Assembly (NCBI GenBank): GCA_005888395.1
Contig: VAXF01000164.1
Location: forward strand, 1 to 5,446
DNA length: 5,446 bases
Direction: 5' to 3'
From: Actinomycetota bacterium
GTDB lineage: Bacteria; Actinomycetota; Acidimicrobiia; Acidimicrobiales; AC-25
The notes under the pieces are model-generated. The model saw only the letters and a program-made list of their open reading frames with translations. It was not told the DNA's origin and did no database searches. Position numbers and translations under genes: made by a program. Positions within the stretch are counted from its first letter, which is position 1, and each line of letters opens with the position of its first letter. This document shows, piece after piece, positions 1 to 5,446 of the stretch.

Positions 1-55
1 CCACCGCGAGCAGCGCGTCCTCCTCGCTGGTGGTGCCGCAGATCTTCACGAACAT
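1..55 (-). CDS. trpF: Phosphoribosylanthranilate isomerase, N-terminal fragment (runs off left edge)
   Basis: Only the first 18 residues are visible: MFVKICGTTSEEDALLAV, from an ATG at 55-53. The segment V-K-I-C-G-x-T immediately after the start is the hallmark of TrpF, where it forms the first beta strand of the TIM barrel and carries the catalytic cysteine (Cys6 here). The enzyme converts N-(5'-phosphoribosyl)anthranilate to CdRP, the substrate of TrpC. It lies 18 bases downstream of the trpC stop on the same strand, which fits a trpC-trpF transcript. The upstream sequence has only a weak AGG about 10 bases from the ATG, so translation may depend on ribosomes finishing trpC. The name rests on a short but very characteristic motif plus context; the rest of the gene is outside the window. 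Confidence 0.85.
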   Translation of the reverse strand, partial: MFVKICGTTSEEDALLAV

Positions 56-73
56 GGAGACGAGCCTGGCACG

Positions 74-850
74 CTACGGAGACGGGACGAGGGACCGCAG
101 CGCGGCCCCCGGATCGGCAGCGGTGACGAGTGTCTCGCCCACGAGGATGGCGTCGTAGCCGGCTGACGCGAGCCGGGCGGCGTCGGCGCCGTCGCGTATT
201 CCCGACTCGGCGACCGTGACGACGCCGGCGGGCACGCGGGCCCGCACGCGCTCGGCGCGCTCCCGGTCGACCTCGAACGTGCGCAGGTCGCGCTGGTTGA
301 CGCCGACGAGGGTCGCGCCCGCGACCAGGGCGCGGTCGAGCTCCCGCTCGTCGTGGACCTCGACGAGCGCCGCCAGCGAGAGCTCCTCGGCCAAGCGGTG
401 CAGGACGGCGAGCTCCCGGTCGTCGAGGCCGGCCACGATGAGCAGCAGGGCGTCGGCGCCGATGAGCCGGGCGTCGCACACGTCACGCTCGGACACCGTG
501 AAGTCCTTGCGCAACACCGGCAGCTCGCAGGCGGCCCGTGCCTCGGCCAGGTCAGCGGCCGATCCCCCGAAGAACTCCGCGTCGGTGAGCACCGACAGGC
601 CGGCGGCGCCACCGGCCGCATACGACTTGGCCAGCACACCCGCGACGAGGCCGGATGCGAGGTCACCCCGGCTCGGCGAGCGCCGCTTGATCTCGGCGAC
701 CACCGACAGCCCCGGCACCTCGAGCGCGGCCCTGAACGGCCGCGGCGCAGGCCGGGTCGCCGCCTCGGCCACGAGTGCATCGAGGGGGCGGTGATCGGCT
801 GCCGCCGCCCGCCGGTGGGCGTCGAGGATGCGCTCGAGGACATCGGCCAC
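74..850 (-). CDS. trpC: Indole-3-glycerol phosphate synthase
   Basis: A complete 258-residue protein, the normal length for monofunctional TrpC. It closes the indole ring by converting CdRP to indole-3-glycerol phosphate in the cytoplasmic tryptophan pathway. Family motifs appear in barrel order: VAEIKRRSPS at 51-60 (E53 and K55 catalytic, SPS phosphate site), VLRKDF at 112-117 (K115, the general-acid lysine), ALVEVHD at 161-167 (E164), GVNQRDL at 183-189 (N185), AESGI at 214-218 (E215, S216) and LVGETLV at 236-242. Residue roles are transferred from the characterised archaeal enzyme. The start is GTG at 850-848; the frame closes upstream at a TGA near 874-872 with no other plausible start. 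No good Shine-Dalgarno precedes it: a GGGAAG lies about 15 bases away, too far. It is transcribed divergently from the response regulator across a 49-base spacer and is followed by trpF. The second residue of the N-N/N-x-R motif is Gln186, a position that varies in this family. Confidence 0.96.
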   Translation of the reverse strand: MADVLERILDAHRRAAAADHRPLDALVAEAATRPAPRPFRAALEVPGLSVVAEIKRRSPSRGDLASGLVAGVLAKSYAAGGAAGLSVLTDAEFFGGSAADLAEARAACELPVLRKDFTVSERDVCDARLIGADALLLIVAGLDDRELAVLHRLAEELSLAALVEVHDERELDRALVAGATLVGVNQRDLRTFEVDRERAERVRARVPAGVVTVAESGIRDGADAARLASAGYDAILVGETLVTAADPGAALRSLVPSP

Positions 851-858
851 ACCAGCAG

Positions 859-876
859 TTTCACACTTCCCTCACA
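859..876. promoter_or_regulatory. Tandem TCACA direct repeat, candidate OmpR-family operator in a divergent promoter region
   Basis: The 49-base spacer between the divergent trpC (start 850) and response regulator (start 900) contains TTTCACA at 859-865 and CCTCACA at 870-876. The TCACA cores begin at 861 and 872, exactly 11 bases apart, about one helical turn. Tandem direct repeats with 11-base phase are the usual target of OmpR/PhoB-type dimers, and TCACA-containing tandem repeats resemble reported boxes of mycobacterial PhoP. The site lies 24-39 bases upstream of the regulator ATG, so autoregulation is the simplest hypothesis. The same site is close enough to affect trpC. No convincing -10 or -35 element was found on either strand, so the promoters themselves cannot be placed. 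Binding by the adjacent regulator is inference. Confidence 0.45.
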
Positions 877-899
877 TCGACCAGGCACGCTTTCCGCCA

Positions 900-1580
900 A
901 TGGATATGCAGCAGGGAACGATCGTCGTGGTCGAGGACGATCACAACATCGCCGACCTCCTCGAGCTCTACCTGCGCCGCGAGGGCTACCGCGTCGTGCA
1001 GGCGGAGACGGGTGAGGACGGGCTGGCCGCCGTGCACGACCAGCGGCCGCGCCTCGTCGTGCTCGACATCGGGCTGCCGGGCGGCGTCGACGGGCTCGAG
1101 GTGTGCCGGCGCCTGCGGTCGACGACCGACGTGCCCGTCATCATGCTCACCGCGCGCGACGAGGAAGTCGACCGCGTGCTCGGCCTCGAGCTGGGCGCCG
1201 ACGACTACGTCACCAAGCCGTTCTCGCCGCGCGAGGTCGTCGCCCGGGTGAAAGCCATCCTGCGCCGCGCCGAAGGCTCCGGCCGCGAGCCGGCCGACGT
1301 CATCGCCATCGGCACTGTCGAGGTCGACGCCGCTCGCCGGGAGGCGCGGGTCGCGGGTCGCCCCATCGCCCTCGCCACGCGGGAGTTCGACCTCCTCCGC
1401 TACCTGGCCGAGAACCGGGGACTCGCCCTCAGCCGGCAACAGCTCCTCGACGGGGTGTGGGGCCCCGGCTGGTACGGCGACGAGCGCACCGTCGACGTCC
1501 ACGTGCGCCAGCTGCGCAAGAAGCTCGGTGACGGCCTGCCCCTGGCCACGGTCTGGGGCGTCGGCTACCGGTTGGACTGA
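900..1580 (+). CDS. OmpR/PhoB-family response regulator
   Basis: With the ATG at 900 this is a 226-residue DNA-binding response regulator, the normal size for the OmpR class. The receiver domain (about 7-123) has the acidic pocket E12-D13-D14, phosphoacceptor D56 in VVLDIGLPGG, switch T84 in IMLTARD and conserved K106-P107 in YVTKPF. A winged-helix domain follows (about 136-226), with ATREFDLLRYLAEN at 159-172, the recognition helix region ERTVDVHVRQLRKKLG at 195-210 and the terminal hairpin VWGVGYRLD. Loop 59-65 reads LPGGVDG, one residue longer than the common LPGMDG. The frame stays open upstream to an ATG at 828, but those residues fall in the trpC coding region and precede the first receiver strand, so 900 is preferred; an ATG at 906 is nearly as good. 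No Shine-Dalgarno is visible, so the message could be leaderless. The kinase follows after one base. Signal and target genes are unknown. Confidence 0.95.
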   Translation: MDMQQGTIVVVEDDHNIADLLELYLRREGYRVVQAETGEDGLAAVHDQRPRLVVLDIGLPGGVDGLEVCRRLRSTTDVPVIMLTARDEEVDRVLGLELGADDYVTKPFSPREVVARVKAILRRAEGSGREPADVIAIGTVEVDAARREARVAGRPIALATREFDLLRYLAENRGLALSRQQLLDGVWGPGWYGDERTVDVHVRQLRKKLGDGLPLATVWGVGYRLD

Positions 1581-1581
1581 C

Positions 1582-2913
1582 ATGACTCGACGGCTCACGC
1601 TCGCCATCGTCAGTGTCGTCGTCGGCGCGCTACTCGTGGCAGGGCTCGGCACGCTGCTGCTCGTGCGGGTCGGGTCGCGCGACGAGACCCGGCGTCGGCT
1701 CGTCGACCAGGCCGACACCATCGCGACACGGCTCGACATCGCCGAACGTCCGGCGCTGCTGCGAGCCATCGCCAGCACGCTCCGGCTCGAGGACGTGGGC
1801 CTCGTGCGCTTCGGCCCGCGCGGTCGCACGATCGACGCGCCGCCGGCGGGCGTTTCACTGGCCGACCTCGACTTCGCCCGGCTGCGCGCCGGGGAGACGC
1901 TGGCCGGCTCCCACGGCGGGATCGTGTTCGCCGCCGCGCCCGTGAATCGCCCCGCCGGCCTGGCCGCCATCGTCCTGACCCGCCGCGCCGACGCGGGATT
2001 GCGCACCGGAGGGCGTTGGTTCGTCCTCGCCACGTTGCTCGCGCTGGCCGCGTCGGTTGCGGTCGCGTTCAGCCTCGGCTCCCGGTTGACGCGCCCGCTG
2101 CGCGACGCCGAGGCCGCCACGCGCCGCATCGCGGCGGGCGACCTGTCGGCACGTGTCCCGGTGCCCGACAACGACGACGAGCTCGCCGCCCTCGCCCGCT
2201 CGATCAACGCCATGGCGACCGAGCTCGACCGTTCCCGCGGCCTCGAGCGCCAGTTCCTCCTGTCGGTCTCGCACGACCTGCGCACGCCCCTGACCTCGAT
2301 CCGCGGCTTCGCCGAGGCGATCTCGGACGGGGCCGCTCCCGATCACACCAAGGCGGCCGCGGTGATCGCCGCCGAGGCCCGGCGCCTCGAGCGGCTCGTG
2401 GGCGATCTGCTCGCGCTGGCCCGGCTCGACGCCCGCCGCTTCGCGCTCGAGCCGCGCCCGGTCGACGTCGGCGAGTTGGTCGTGGACGCGGCCGAAGGCT
2501 TCCGACCGGCGGCCGAGGACGCCGGCATCGCCCTCGCGGTCGCCCGCGACCGCGAGGGGCTTCGCACCGCAGCCGACGCCGACCGGCTCGCGCAGGTGGT
2601 AGCCAACCTGGTCGAGAACGCGCTCAAGTTCGCGACGAGCCGCATCGATGTCGGCGCCCATCTCAGTGGCGGTGACATCGAGATCTCGGTCGAGGACGAC
2701 GGGCCCGGGATCGCCGACGATGACCTCCCGCGCGTGTTCGACCGCCTCTACACGTCGGCCCGCCCGCCGGCCCGCAACGGCACAGGATCCGGGTTGGGCC
2801 TGGCGATCGTGCGGGAGCTGGTGCAGGCCATGGGCGGCGCAGTACGCGCCGAACGCGTCGCGCCCGGGACGCGCATGGTCGTGTCGCTGCCCGCAGCTAC
2901 TTCCGCTTCTTGA
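1582..2913 (+). CDS. Membrane sensor histidine kinase (HAMP-HisKA-HATPase), partner of the upstream regulator
   Basis: A 443-residue kinase beginning at the ATG one base after the regulator stop (TGACATG junction). Domains: first membrane helix about 6-30; an extracytoplasmic sensor segment of about 115 residues (31-145) matching no domain I recognise; second membrane helix about 146-166; HAMP linker about 167-220; HisKA domain with H-box SVSHDLRTPLTSIRGF (228-243, phosphoacceptor His231); and ATPase domain with N-box NLVENALKF (342-350), G1 box DDGPGI (372-377), F-box VFDRLY (385-390) and G2 box GTGSGLGLAI (400-409). The HDLRT sequence is of the type that also supports phosphatase activity toward the regulator. 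All catalytic boxes are intact, so it should autophosphorylate and pass phosphate to Asp56 of the regulator. Its last codons overlap the opposite-strand lipoprotein gene by 17 bases. A longer reading from 1528 would lie inside the regulator gene and adds nothing membrane-like. Confidence 0.95.
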   Translation: MTRRLTLAIVSVVVGALLVAGLGTLLLVRVGSRDETRRRLVDQADTIATRLDIAERPALLRAIASTLRLEDVGLVRFGPRGRTIDAPPAGVSLADLDFARLRAGETLAGSHGGIVFAAAPVNRPAGLAAIVLTRRADAGLRTGGRWFVLATLLALAASVAVAFSLGSRLTRPLRDAEAATRRIAAGDLSARVPVPDNDDELAALARSINAMATELDRSRGLERQFLLSVSHDLRTPLTSIRGFAEAISDGAAPDHTKAAAVIAAEARRLERLVGDLLALARLDARRFALEPRPVDVGELVVDAAEGFRPAAEDAGIALAVARDREGLRTAADADRLAQVVANLVENALKFATSRIDVGAHLSGGDIEISVEDDGPGIADDDLPRVFDRLYTSARPPARNGTGSGLGLAIVRELVQAMGGAVRAERVAPGTRMVVSLPAATSAS

Positions 2914-3766
2914 CGGTGGTGCTGGTGGTGGACCCGATGGGCAGCACCGTCGACGACGGCGCCGACGTCGCCGTCGTTGGTGGCGGCCGGTTCGTGCAGG
3001 CCGGCAGCTTGAGCTGATAGATCGTGCCGCCGACGGTGACCGCCAACGGCTGCGGGCCGGTCGCGTGGCACTTCACCTGCCACTCGGCCTGACCACGCGC
3101 GTCGGTGACGACCGGGTTGGCGCTGTCGAGCTGCCAGCTCCCGCCGGCATCGGTGAGCGAGACGCCGACGCCGACCGAAGGCTGGGATCGGATCACCCCC
3201 TGGTCGTCGACAACCCGCGTGGCGACGGTCACGGCCAGGCCCACCGGCTCGTCGACGAACGGCGGGCTCGGCGCGACCGCTCCCACCACCCCGACCCCTT
3301 GCACCTGCTCGAGCGCAAAGGTCACCAGCCGCGTGTCGGTGGCGCCGAGGAAGAAGAGCTGCGGCTGGTTGACCGTGAGATCGGGCGCGCGCCAGGCGCG
3401 CACGCGGTAACGCCCTCCGGCGACGTTGTCGACGTGCCACGCGCCGAGGTCGTCGGTGAGGAGGTCGAGGGTGATCTCACGGTCGCCCACGATGCGCTGG
3501 ACGCGCACCGTCGCGCCCGCGACGCTCGCGCCGCCGGCCGTCACCGTTCCCGTGAGCACCGCCTGCCCGGGCCCGAAGGTCAGGGTGGTCGTCGTGCGGC
3601 CCGGGATCCCGGCGAGCTTGACCGAGCTGAGGTCGGGCTCGGTCGTGCTCGTGGTCGTCGTCTCGCCTGCCGGCGTGGGTTGCGGGCCGGCCTCGTGCCC
3701 GTGCGAGCACGCGGCCAGGAGCGCGGACGCGAGCAGCAGCGCGAGGCCGAGGTGGCGGCGGGGCAC
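2897..3766 (-). CDS. Putative secreted lipoprotein with two beta-sandwich-like domains and a basic C-terminal tail
   Basis: A 289-residue protein of no family I can name. Residues 1-20 form a lipoprotein signal peptide: MPRRH, a hydrophobic core, then lipobox LAAC with Cys20 as the lipidation site, so the mature protein should be membrane-anchored outside the cytoplasm. A Thr-rich linker follows (about 36-62, with TTTTSTT and RTTTTL). Residues 69-130 (AVLTGTVTAGGASVAGATVRV, later GGRYRVRAWRAPDL) look like a carboxypeptidase-regulatory/Greek-key beta fold. Residues 172-257 look like an Ig-like domain (VTDARGQAEWQVKC) with Cys233 and Cys257 as a possible disulfide. The end is a Pro/Thr/Ser-rich stretch closing with KKRK. 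The start is GTG at 3766, four bases after the ygfZ stop, with AGGTTAGGCGG just upstream, so translation is probably coupled to ygfZ. Its 3' end overlaps the kinase gene. Domain calls are by eye and tentative. No catalytic motif is seen; a binding or structural role at the cell surface is inference. Confidence 0.85.
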   Translation of the reverse strand: MPRRHLGLALLLASALLAACSHGHEAGPQPTPAGETTTTSTTEPDLSSVKLAGIPGRTTTTLTFGPGQAVLTGTVTAGGASVAGATVRVQRIVGDREITLDLLTDDLGAWHVDNVAGGRYRVRAWRAPDLTVNQPQLFFLGATDTRLVTFALEQVQGVGVVGAVAPSPPFVDEPVGLAVTVATRVVDDQGVIRSQPSVGVGVSLTDAGGSWQLDSANPVVTDARGQAEWQVKCHATGPQPLAVTVGGTIYQLKLPACTNRPPPTTATSAPSSTVLPIGSTTSTTVKKRK

Positions 3767-3770
3767 CCGC

Positions 3771-4670
3771 CTAACCTAGAAGCGGGAGTTCCTGCAGTTG
3801 GGCCGCGGCCTCGCCGCCGTCCCAAGCCAGCGTCACGTCGCCGGGCACCGGAACGTCGCGTTTCACGTAGGCCAGTGCGACCGGCCCCAGCGCGGGTGAG
3901 CGCGCCGCACTCGTAACGGTGCCGGAGTCCTTCCCGTCGAAATGCACGACTGCGCCGGCGGACGGCGTGACGCCACCGGCGACTATCAGACCCCGCAACC
4001 GCCGGGGCACATTCCCTCCCCGGGAGTCGATCCGAGCGACGAGCTCCTGGCCGGTGTAGCAGCCCTTGGTGAAGTTCACGGTCTGCTCGATGAGCCAGGG
4101 CCCGGCTTCGTGCGGGATCGTGTGCTCGTCGAGCTCGCGGCCCGTCATGGGGACGCCTGCCTCGACACGCACCGCCTCGTAGGCCTCCAGCCCGCACTCG
4201 GACGCGAAGTCGGGCAGAGAGGGGTCGGGGCCGATGAGGTCGATGGCGGTCAGTCCCGGCCAGTCGAGTTGGGCGGCGTACGTGCCGACCTCGACGTGCC
4301 ACCGCCCGGCGAGACCCGGCCCTCGCAATGCGATGCAGTGGCCGTCGGTCGGCTCGATGTCGCACTTCACGCGCAGCTTGAACCGCGTCAGGCGTTCGAC
4401 CACGGCGTCACCCCAACCAGCGTCGGTGTCGAGAAGGAGTTCGTCGTCGGCACTGCGCGTCACGCGTACGAGAGCGACCACCTTTCCCTGAGGCTGGAGG
4501 AGCAGTGACAGCGCCGACGCACCGGTGGCGAGCGCCTTCACGTCCTGGCTCAGCTGCCCGTCGAGAAAGTCGAGCGCATCGGGGCCGCTCACGCGGACGA
4601 AGTCGCGCGGCAGCCGGACGGCGCCGACCTCCTCGCGCAGTGCCCGGTAGTCGGCGTCGAGGTCAGGCAT
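3771..4670 (-). CDS. ygfZ: YgfZ/GcvT-family folate-binding protein, probable Fe-S cluster maintenance factor
   Basis: A complete 299-residue protein of the YgfZ branch of the GcvT-like superfamily. The diagnostic signature is KGCYTGQE at 202-209, with the conserved Cys204; the preceding stretch GRELDEHTIPHEAG (177-190) is also typical. The N-terminal part (about 15-100, including FVRVSGPDALDFLDGQLSQD) is the folate-binding-type fold, and the last 70 or so residues form the C-terminal beta barrel. In E. coli YgfZ is a tetrahydrofolate-dependent protein that helps assemble or repair certain Fe-S enzymes. It is not glycine-cleavage GcvT, which is longer and lacks the KGC motif. The ATG at 4670-4668 overlaps the trpE stop in ATGCCTGA, an 8-base overlap that indicates translational coupling; no Shine-Dalgarno is seen. 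The lipoprotein gene follows after four bases. No other glycine-cleavage or Fe-S gene is visible nearby, so its link to the tryptophan gene is unexplained. Confidence 0.92.
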   Translation of the reverse strand: MPDLDADYRALREEVGAVRLPRDFVRVSGPDALDFLDGQLSQDVKALATGASALSLLLQPQGKVVALVRVTRSADDELLLDTDAGWGDAVVERLTRFKLRVKCDIEPTDGHCIALRGPGLAGRWHVEVGTYAAQLDWPGLTAIDLIGPDPSLPDFASECGLEAYEAVRVEAGVPMTGRELDEHTIPHEAGPWLIEQTVNFTKGCYTGQELVARIDSRGGNVPRRLRGLIVAGGVTPSAGAVVHFDGKDSGTVTSAARSPALGPVALAYVKRDVPVPGDVTLAWDGGEAAAQLQELPLLG

Positions 4671-5446
4671 GGAGGGGCGTCGCGCTCATGCGGCGTGCCG
4701 CCGGCACCGCGGCCAGCAACGCCGCCGCCTTGTTGCGGCACTCGAGGTCTTCGTCGCCGGGGTCGCTGTCGGCGACGATGCCCGCGCCGGCCTGCACGCT
4801 GGCGCGGCCGTCGGGCTTCACCAGCATCGTGCGGATGGCGATGGCCGTGTCGAGGTTGCCGGAGAAGTCGAGGTACCCGACGACGCCGCCGTAGGGACCG
4901 CGCTTGGTCGCCTCGAGGTCGTCGATGATCTCCATCGCCCGCACCTTCGGCGCACCTGAGACCGTGCCGGCAGGCATCGTCGCCCGCAGGACGTCGACCG
5001 GGCCCTTGCCGGCCGCCAACGTGCCCGAGACCTGCGACGTGAGGTGCATGACGTGGCTGTAGTACTCGAGGGTCATCAGCTCGTCGACCTGCTCGGTGCC
5101 GAAGTCCACGACGCGGCCGACGTCGTTCCGGGCCAGGTCGACGAGCATCACGTGCTCCGCCTGCTCCTTGGGGTGCTCGCGCAGCTCCGCCGCCATTCGC
5201 CGGTCCTGTTCGTCGGTGCGCCCCCGGAAGCGCGTGCCCGCGATCGGACGGGACACAACGCGTCCCGCCAGCAGTTGCACCATCGGTTCCGGCGACGAGC
5301 CGACGACCGTGACCTCCGGGTGGCGGATGAAGTACATGTACGGGCTCGGGTTCACCTGCCGGAGCACCCGGTAGACGTCGAACGGGTCGGCCTGCAGGTC
5401 GAGGTCGAAACGCTGCGAGAGCACGACCTGGAAGATGTCGCCCGCC
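4663..5446 (-). CDS. trpE: Anthranilate synthase component I, C-terminal part (runs off right edge)
   Basis: The last 260 residues of a chorismate-binding enzyme, entering the window as AGDIFQVVLSQRF and ending at TGA 4665-4663. Numbering visible residues from that point, motifs are SPEPMV at 51-56, PIAGT at 67-71, HVMLVDLARNDVGRV at 98-112, MPAGTVSGAPKVRAMEIID at 157-175, GPYGGVVGY at 183-191, DTAIAIRT at 199-206 and QAGAGIVADSDP at 218-229, followed by E232 and E235, positioned like the Mg-binding glutamates. PIAGT, with Ala rather than the Lys of PIKGT, marks TrpE instead of aminodeoxychorismate synthase PabB. With a glutamine amidotransferase partner (TrpG, not in the window) it converts chorismate to anthranilate, the first step of tryptophan synthesis. 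The N-terminal domain carrying the usual tryptophan feedback site is outside the window. It overlaps ygfZ by 8 bases and heads the minus-strand unit trpE-ygfZ-lipoprotein. Confidence 0.96.
   Translation of the reverse strand, partial: AGDIFQVVLSQRFDLDLQADPFDVYRVLRQVNPSPYMYFIRHPEVTVVGSSPEPMVQLLAGRVVSRPIAGTRFRGRTDEQDRRMAAELREHPKEQAEHVMLVDLARNDVGRVVDFGTEQVDELMTLEYYSHVMHLTSQVSGTLAAGKGPVDVLRATMPAGTVSGAPKVRAMEIIDDLEATKRGPYGGVVGYLDFSGNLDTAIAIRTMLVKPDGRASVQAGAGIVADSDPGDEDLECRNKAAALLAAVPAARRMSATPLHA

Noticed and set aside
861..876. CRP-like site (TGTGA and TCACA half sites)
   Set aside because: The two half sites are direct repeats, not the inverted TGTGA-N6-TCACA arrangement that CRP requires.
828..899. 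Longer response regulator starting at the ATG at 828
   Set aside because: The extra 24 residues overlap the trpC 5' coding region and precede the normal start of the receiver fold; start 900 or 906 fits family length.
851..899. Tryptophan attenuator or leader peptide before trpC
   Set aside because: The 49-base spacer has no short frame with Trp codons, no paired hairpins and no T-run.
861..2285. Minus-strand open frame of 474 codons antisense to the regulator and kinase
   Set aside because: The translation is rich in Arg, Ser and Ala with no domain, while the plus strand encodes two intact, motif-complete proteins. Long antisense frames are expected in GC-rich DNA.
3387..3401. Perfect 7-base inverted repeat with a single central A, GCGCGCC-A-GGCGCGC
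   Set aside because: It lies within the lipoprotein reading frame (around WRAP), the loop is too small for a full hairpin, there is no T-tract, and GC-alternating palindromes are common by chance in such DNA.
2648..3916. Plus-strand open frame of 422 codons across the kinase end and lipoprotein gene
   Set aside because: It is low-complexity Arg/Gly-rich sequence, has no recognisable domain, and lies antisense to the lipoprotein and out of frame with the kinase.
3771..4670. Glycine cleavage T protein (GcvT)
   Set aside because: The length (299 residues) and the KGCYTGQE signature identify the YgfZ branch, and no other glycine cleavage gene is present in the window.
4663..5446. PabB (aminodeoxychorismate synthase) instead of TrpE
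   Set aside because: The motif is PIAGT rather than PIKGT, so the PabB lysine nucleophile is missing, and trpC and trpF are nearby.

Overview
This is a GC-rich, densely packed bacterial chromosome segment. It holds tryptophan biosynthesis genes on the minus strand, interrupted by a two-component system on the plus strand. The base composition, an OmpR-type regulator/kinase pair, a Thr-rich lipoprotein, GTG starts and the near absence of Shine-Dalgarno sequences all suggest an actinomycete-like organism, possibly Acidimicrobiia. That placement is inference; no marker gene in the window proves it.

Layout, left to right. At 1-55 (minus) is the first part of trpF, recognised by its N-terminal VKICGTT motif. 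At 74-850 (minus) is a complete trpC (indole-3-glycerol phosphate synthase). A 49-base divergent spacer (851-899) separates trpC from the two-component system and carries a tandem TCACA direct repeat with 11-base phase, a plausible OmpR-family operator. At 900-1580 and 1582-2913 (plus) are a response regulator and its sensor histidine kinase, one base apart. At 2897-3766 (minus) is a secreted lipoprotein of no recognised family, whose 3' end overlaps the kinase 3' end by 17 bases. At 3771-4670 (minus) is a YgfZ-type folate-binding/Fe-S maintenance protein. At 4663-5446 (minus) is the C-terminal part of trpE (anthranilate synthase component I), which runs off the right edge.

The minus-strand genes trpE, ygfZ and the lipoprotein are joined by an 8-base overlap and a 4-base gap, so they look like one translationally coupled transcript. 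trpC and trpF form a second minus-strand unit. TrpE makes anthranilate; TrpF and TrpC carry out the phosphoribosylanthranilate isomerisation and the indole-ring closure. The trp genes would probably form one series if the plus-strand two-component cassette were absent. The signal and targets of the two-component system cannot be read from the sequence. Its tail-to-tail overlap with the lipoprotein and its shared control region with trpC make those two the first candidates for functional or regulatory linkage.

There are no tRNA, rRNA, CRISPR, insertion sequence or phage features, and no stretch over 300 bases without a gene. Nothing here is convincingly a wholly new system. The most unusual elements are the unclassified lipoprotein, the TCACA tandem operator, the overprinted gene ends, and the trpE-ygfZ coupling.
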